From Akkermansiaceae bacterium (GTDB lineage: Bacteria > Verrucomicrobiota > Verrucomicrobiia > Verrucomicrobiales > Akkermansiaceae), in contig JACMMB010000319.1 of NCBI GenBank assembly GCA_014379305.1, forward strand, positions 1 to 6,668: 6,668 nucleotides of DNA. The letters are read 5' to 3'. The notes under the pieces are model-generated. The model did not search any database. It was not told where the DNA came from and saw nothing but the letters and a program-made list of their open reading frames with translations. How positions within the stretch are numbered: the stretch's first letter is position 1; each line of letters starts with the position of its first letter. Both the position numbers and the translations under genes were made by a program. Below are positions 5,764 through 6,668 of this stretch, in pieces.

Positions 5764-6046
5764 CTGTTTCCTGATGGAGCTTGAGCGCCTTGGCGAAGCG
5801 CTCGGTCGGTTTCGCTGGAGGAGCGAGAAGGGCTTTTACAAAACGCCGGGATTCTGCTTCATTCAGTTGGATGGAATCGTGGCGGCGGATGACTTTCTGA
5901 GCCGCGTCACGGATATGGGAGACTACAAACGAAGCAAGGGAAGAGCCTTCCAATGCCGCCGCACGGGTCAGCAGCGACTTGTCCTCCGGGGTGATCCGGG
6001 CGACGAGGCGATCCGAACGGCGGTGATCGTTTTGCAAGGTTGCCAT
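5750..6046 (-). CDS. DUF1778 (TacA-type) ribbon-helix-helix antitoxin, convergent to the GNAT toxin
   Basis: This 98-residue protein shows the DUF1778 pattern. A ribbon-helix-helix DNA-binding part lies at about 11-50 (SDRLVARITPEDKSLLTRAA, then LASFVVSHIRDAA). A C-terminal region follows at about 58-90 (SIQLNEAESRRFVKALLAPP, then FAKALKLHQ), which in known pairs binds and inhibits the GNAT toxin. I chose the ATG at 6046. A TTG ten codons upstream is open but less likely, and no Shine-Dalgarno is evident at either. It is expected to neutralise the GNAT protein encoded at 5236-5763 and, with it, to repress transcription by binding a palindrome. The orientation is odd: the pair is tail to tail with 14 bases of shared coding end, instead of one operon with the antitoxin first, so the antitoxin cannot autoregulate the toxin through a common promoter. 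Confidence 0.87.
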   Translation of the reverse strand: MATLQNDHRRSDRLVARITPEDKSLLTRAAALEGSSLASFVVSHIRDAAQKVIRRHDSIQLNEAESRRFVKALLAPPAKPTERFAKALKLHQETVTER

Positions 6047-6064
6047 AGCGGGAATGTGTGCCGG

Positions 6065-6077
6065 TTTGTAACACAAA
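6065..6077. promoter_or_regulatory. Small palindrome upstream of the DUF1778 antitoxin
   Basis: TTTGT (6065-6069) and ACAAA (6073-6077) form a 5-bp inverted repeat with a 3-base centre, 18 bases upstream of the antitoxin ATG. Its size suits a ribbon-helix-helix dimer, but the arms are short and A+T-rich, so chance is possible. Confidence 0.28.
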
Positions 6078-6114
6078 TCAATGTTTTAAATGGAGACGGA
6101 TCGGAAGGTTCGGT

Positions 6115-6158
6115 AGGCGAGACGCCTCCTGCAACGGTCTGGGGCAGGAATGCCCCAG
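6115..6158. repeat. Two-hairpin palindromic element (REP-like)
   Basis: Two perfect hairpins lie 11 bases apart: AGGCG-aga-CGCCT (6115-6127) and CTGGGGCA-ggaa-TGCCCCAG (6139-6158), the latter with a GNRA-type GGAA loop. The form, GC-rich paired stem-loops in an intergenic gap, is that of dispersed bacterial palindromes. Only one copy is in the window, so repetition is inferred. On the + strand the second hairpin is followed by CTATTTT, so it could also act as a weak terminator. Confidence 0.45.
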
Positions 6159-6173
6159 CTATTTTAAAGAGAC

Positions 6174-6207
6174 AAAAAACCGGTGGTCCTTGTGAGGACC
6201 CCGGTTT
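6174..6207 (-). terminator. Intrinsic terminator of pnp
   Basis: Read on the minus strand, AAACCGG-GGTCC pairs with GGACC-CCGGTTT (12 bp, one bulged A, 6-base loop) and runs into six T residues (6179-6174). It lies 40 bases after the pnp stop and points in the direction of pnp transcription. Confidence 0.85.
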
Positions 6208-6247
6208 GATGGCTGGGAGAGAAGAGCGACAGTAAGGCTGCGACTCC

Positions 6248-6668
6248 TTATTCGGCGGCGACGGGTTGTTGGGCTTCGTGCTCAGCGGCCTTCTGGTCTC
6301 GGAGCCAGGCGCGGCGGGACATTTTCACGCGGCCTTTTTCGTCGACTCCGAGGCACTTGGCGGTGATGGAATCGCCTTTTTTGACGATATCCTCGACGTT
6401 ATCCACCCGGCCTTCGGCGAGTTCGGAGACGTGGACGAGTCCGTCTTTGCCGGGGAGCACTTCCATGAAGGCACCGAACTGGGTGATTGAAACAACCTTG
6501 CCGGTGTAAACCTTGCCAACTTCGATTTCCTGGAACATGCGGTCGATCATCGCCTTGGCGCGGTCGAGGCCTTCCTGCTTGGAAGCGTAGATGTGCACGG
6601 TGCCATCGTCCTCGATATTGATCTCGGCGCCGGACTCGGCCTGGATGCCCTTGATGTTCTTGCCGCCA
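6248..6668 (-). CDS. pnp: Polynucleotide phosphorylase, C-terminal KH-S1 part (5' end outside window)
   Basis: These are the last 139 residues of PNPase, the phosphorolytic 3'-5' exoribonuclease that degrades mRNA as a cytoplasmic trimer. The frame is open to the right edge, so about four fifths of the roughly 700-residue protein (both RNase PH domains) is not seen. The visible part starts inside the KH domain at its GxxG loop (GGKNIKGI, residues 1-8), which continues to about residue 46. The S1 RNA-binding domain spans about 50-119, with VGKVYTGKVVSITQFGAF, then GLVHVSEL and ITAKCLGVDEKGRVKMSRRA. The tail is short and Ala/Glu/Gln-rich. A GTG at 6598 is internal and not a start. A strong terminator follows the stop, so pnp ends its transcription unit before the toxin-antitoxin patch. 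Confidence 0.96.
   Translation of the reverse strand, partial: GGKNIKGIQAESGAEINIEDDGTVHIYASKQEGLDRAKAMIDRMFQEIEVGKVYTGKVVSITQFGAFMEVLPGKDGLVHVSELAEGRVDNVEDIVKKGDSITAKCLGVDEKGRVKMSRRAWLRDQKAAEHEAQQPVAAE

Noticed and set aside
5774..6235. + strand frame of 153 codons opposite the DUF1778 antitoxin
   Set aside because: Antisense to a recognisable antitoxin, then runs through the hairpin element and pnp terminator.
6248..6598. Separate 116-codon S1-domain protein starting at the GTG at 6598
   Set aside because: The frame stays open to the window edge and encodes the KH GxxG loop upstream, so this is the tail of PNPase and not a stand-alone gene.
1..6668. CRISPR array, rRNA, complete tRNA or insertion sequence
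   Set aside because: No spaced direct repeats, rRNA-like stretch, cloverleaf or transposase motif was seen on either strand.

Overview
The window looks like a stretch of a verrucomicrobial (Verrucomicrobiota) chromosome. This is inferred from the moderately high G+C, the style of the PNPase and YacL-type proteins, and the sparse Shine-Dalgarno signals. No rRNA or other marker gene is present, so the assignment is tentative. The outermost genes are housekeeping: the C-terminal part of an AddA/RecB-type helicase-nuclease at the left edge (+ strand, cut by the window) and the C-terminal KH-S1 part of polynucleotide phosphorylase at the right edge (- strand, cut by the window).

Left part (1-3324): the helicase-nuclease meets, tail to tail with 3 bases between the stops, a two-gene minus-strand unit. 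That unit is a membrane-anchored PIN-TRAM protein of the YacL family followed by an APH-fold small-molecule kinase resembling N-acetylhexosamine 1-kinases. The kinase start lies 14 bases after the YacL stop and has its own Shine-Dalgarno, so the pair is probably co-transcribed.

Middle and right part (3325-6046) reads as an accessory patch between yacL and pnp. In order it holds a 25-codon fragment resembling the head of a small antitoxin; a complete Phd-VapC type II toxin-antitoxin operon (- strand) with a palindromic operator; a 339-base divergent intergenic region; a low-G+C gene for a SeqA-family protein (+ strand) behind a three-half-site operator-like repeat; and a GNAT toxin (+ strand) that runs convergently into its likely DUF1778 ribbon-helix-helix antitoxin (- strand). 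The last two coding ends overlap by 14 bases.

The two most notable points are these. First, the SeqA homologue appears in a non-gammaproteobacterial context, and the residues that read hemimethylated GATC in E. coli SeqA are replaced (T117 to G, N150 to T, N152 to P). Second, the GNAT/DUF1778 pair is tail to tail, whereas this module is normally a single operon with the antitoxin first. Between the antitoxin and pnp lie a two-hairpin palindromic element and a strong intrinsic terminator for pnp.
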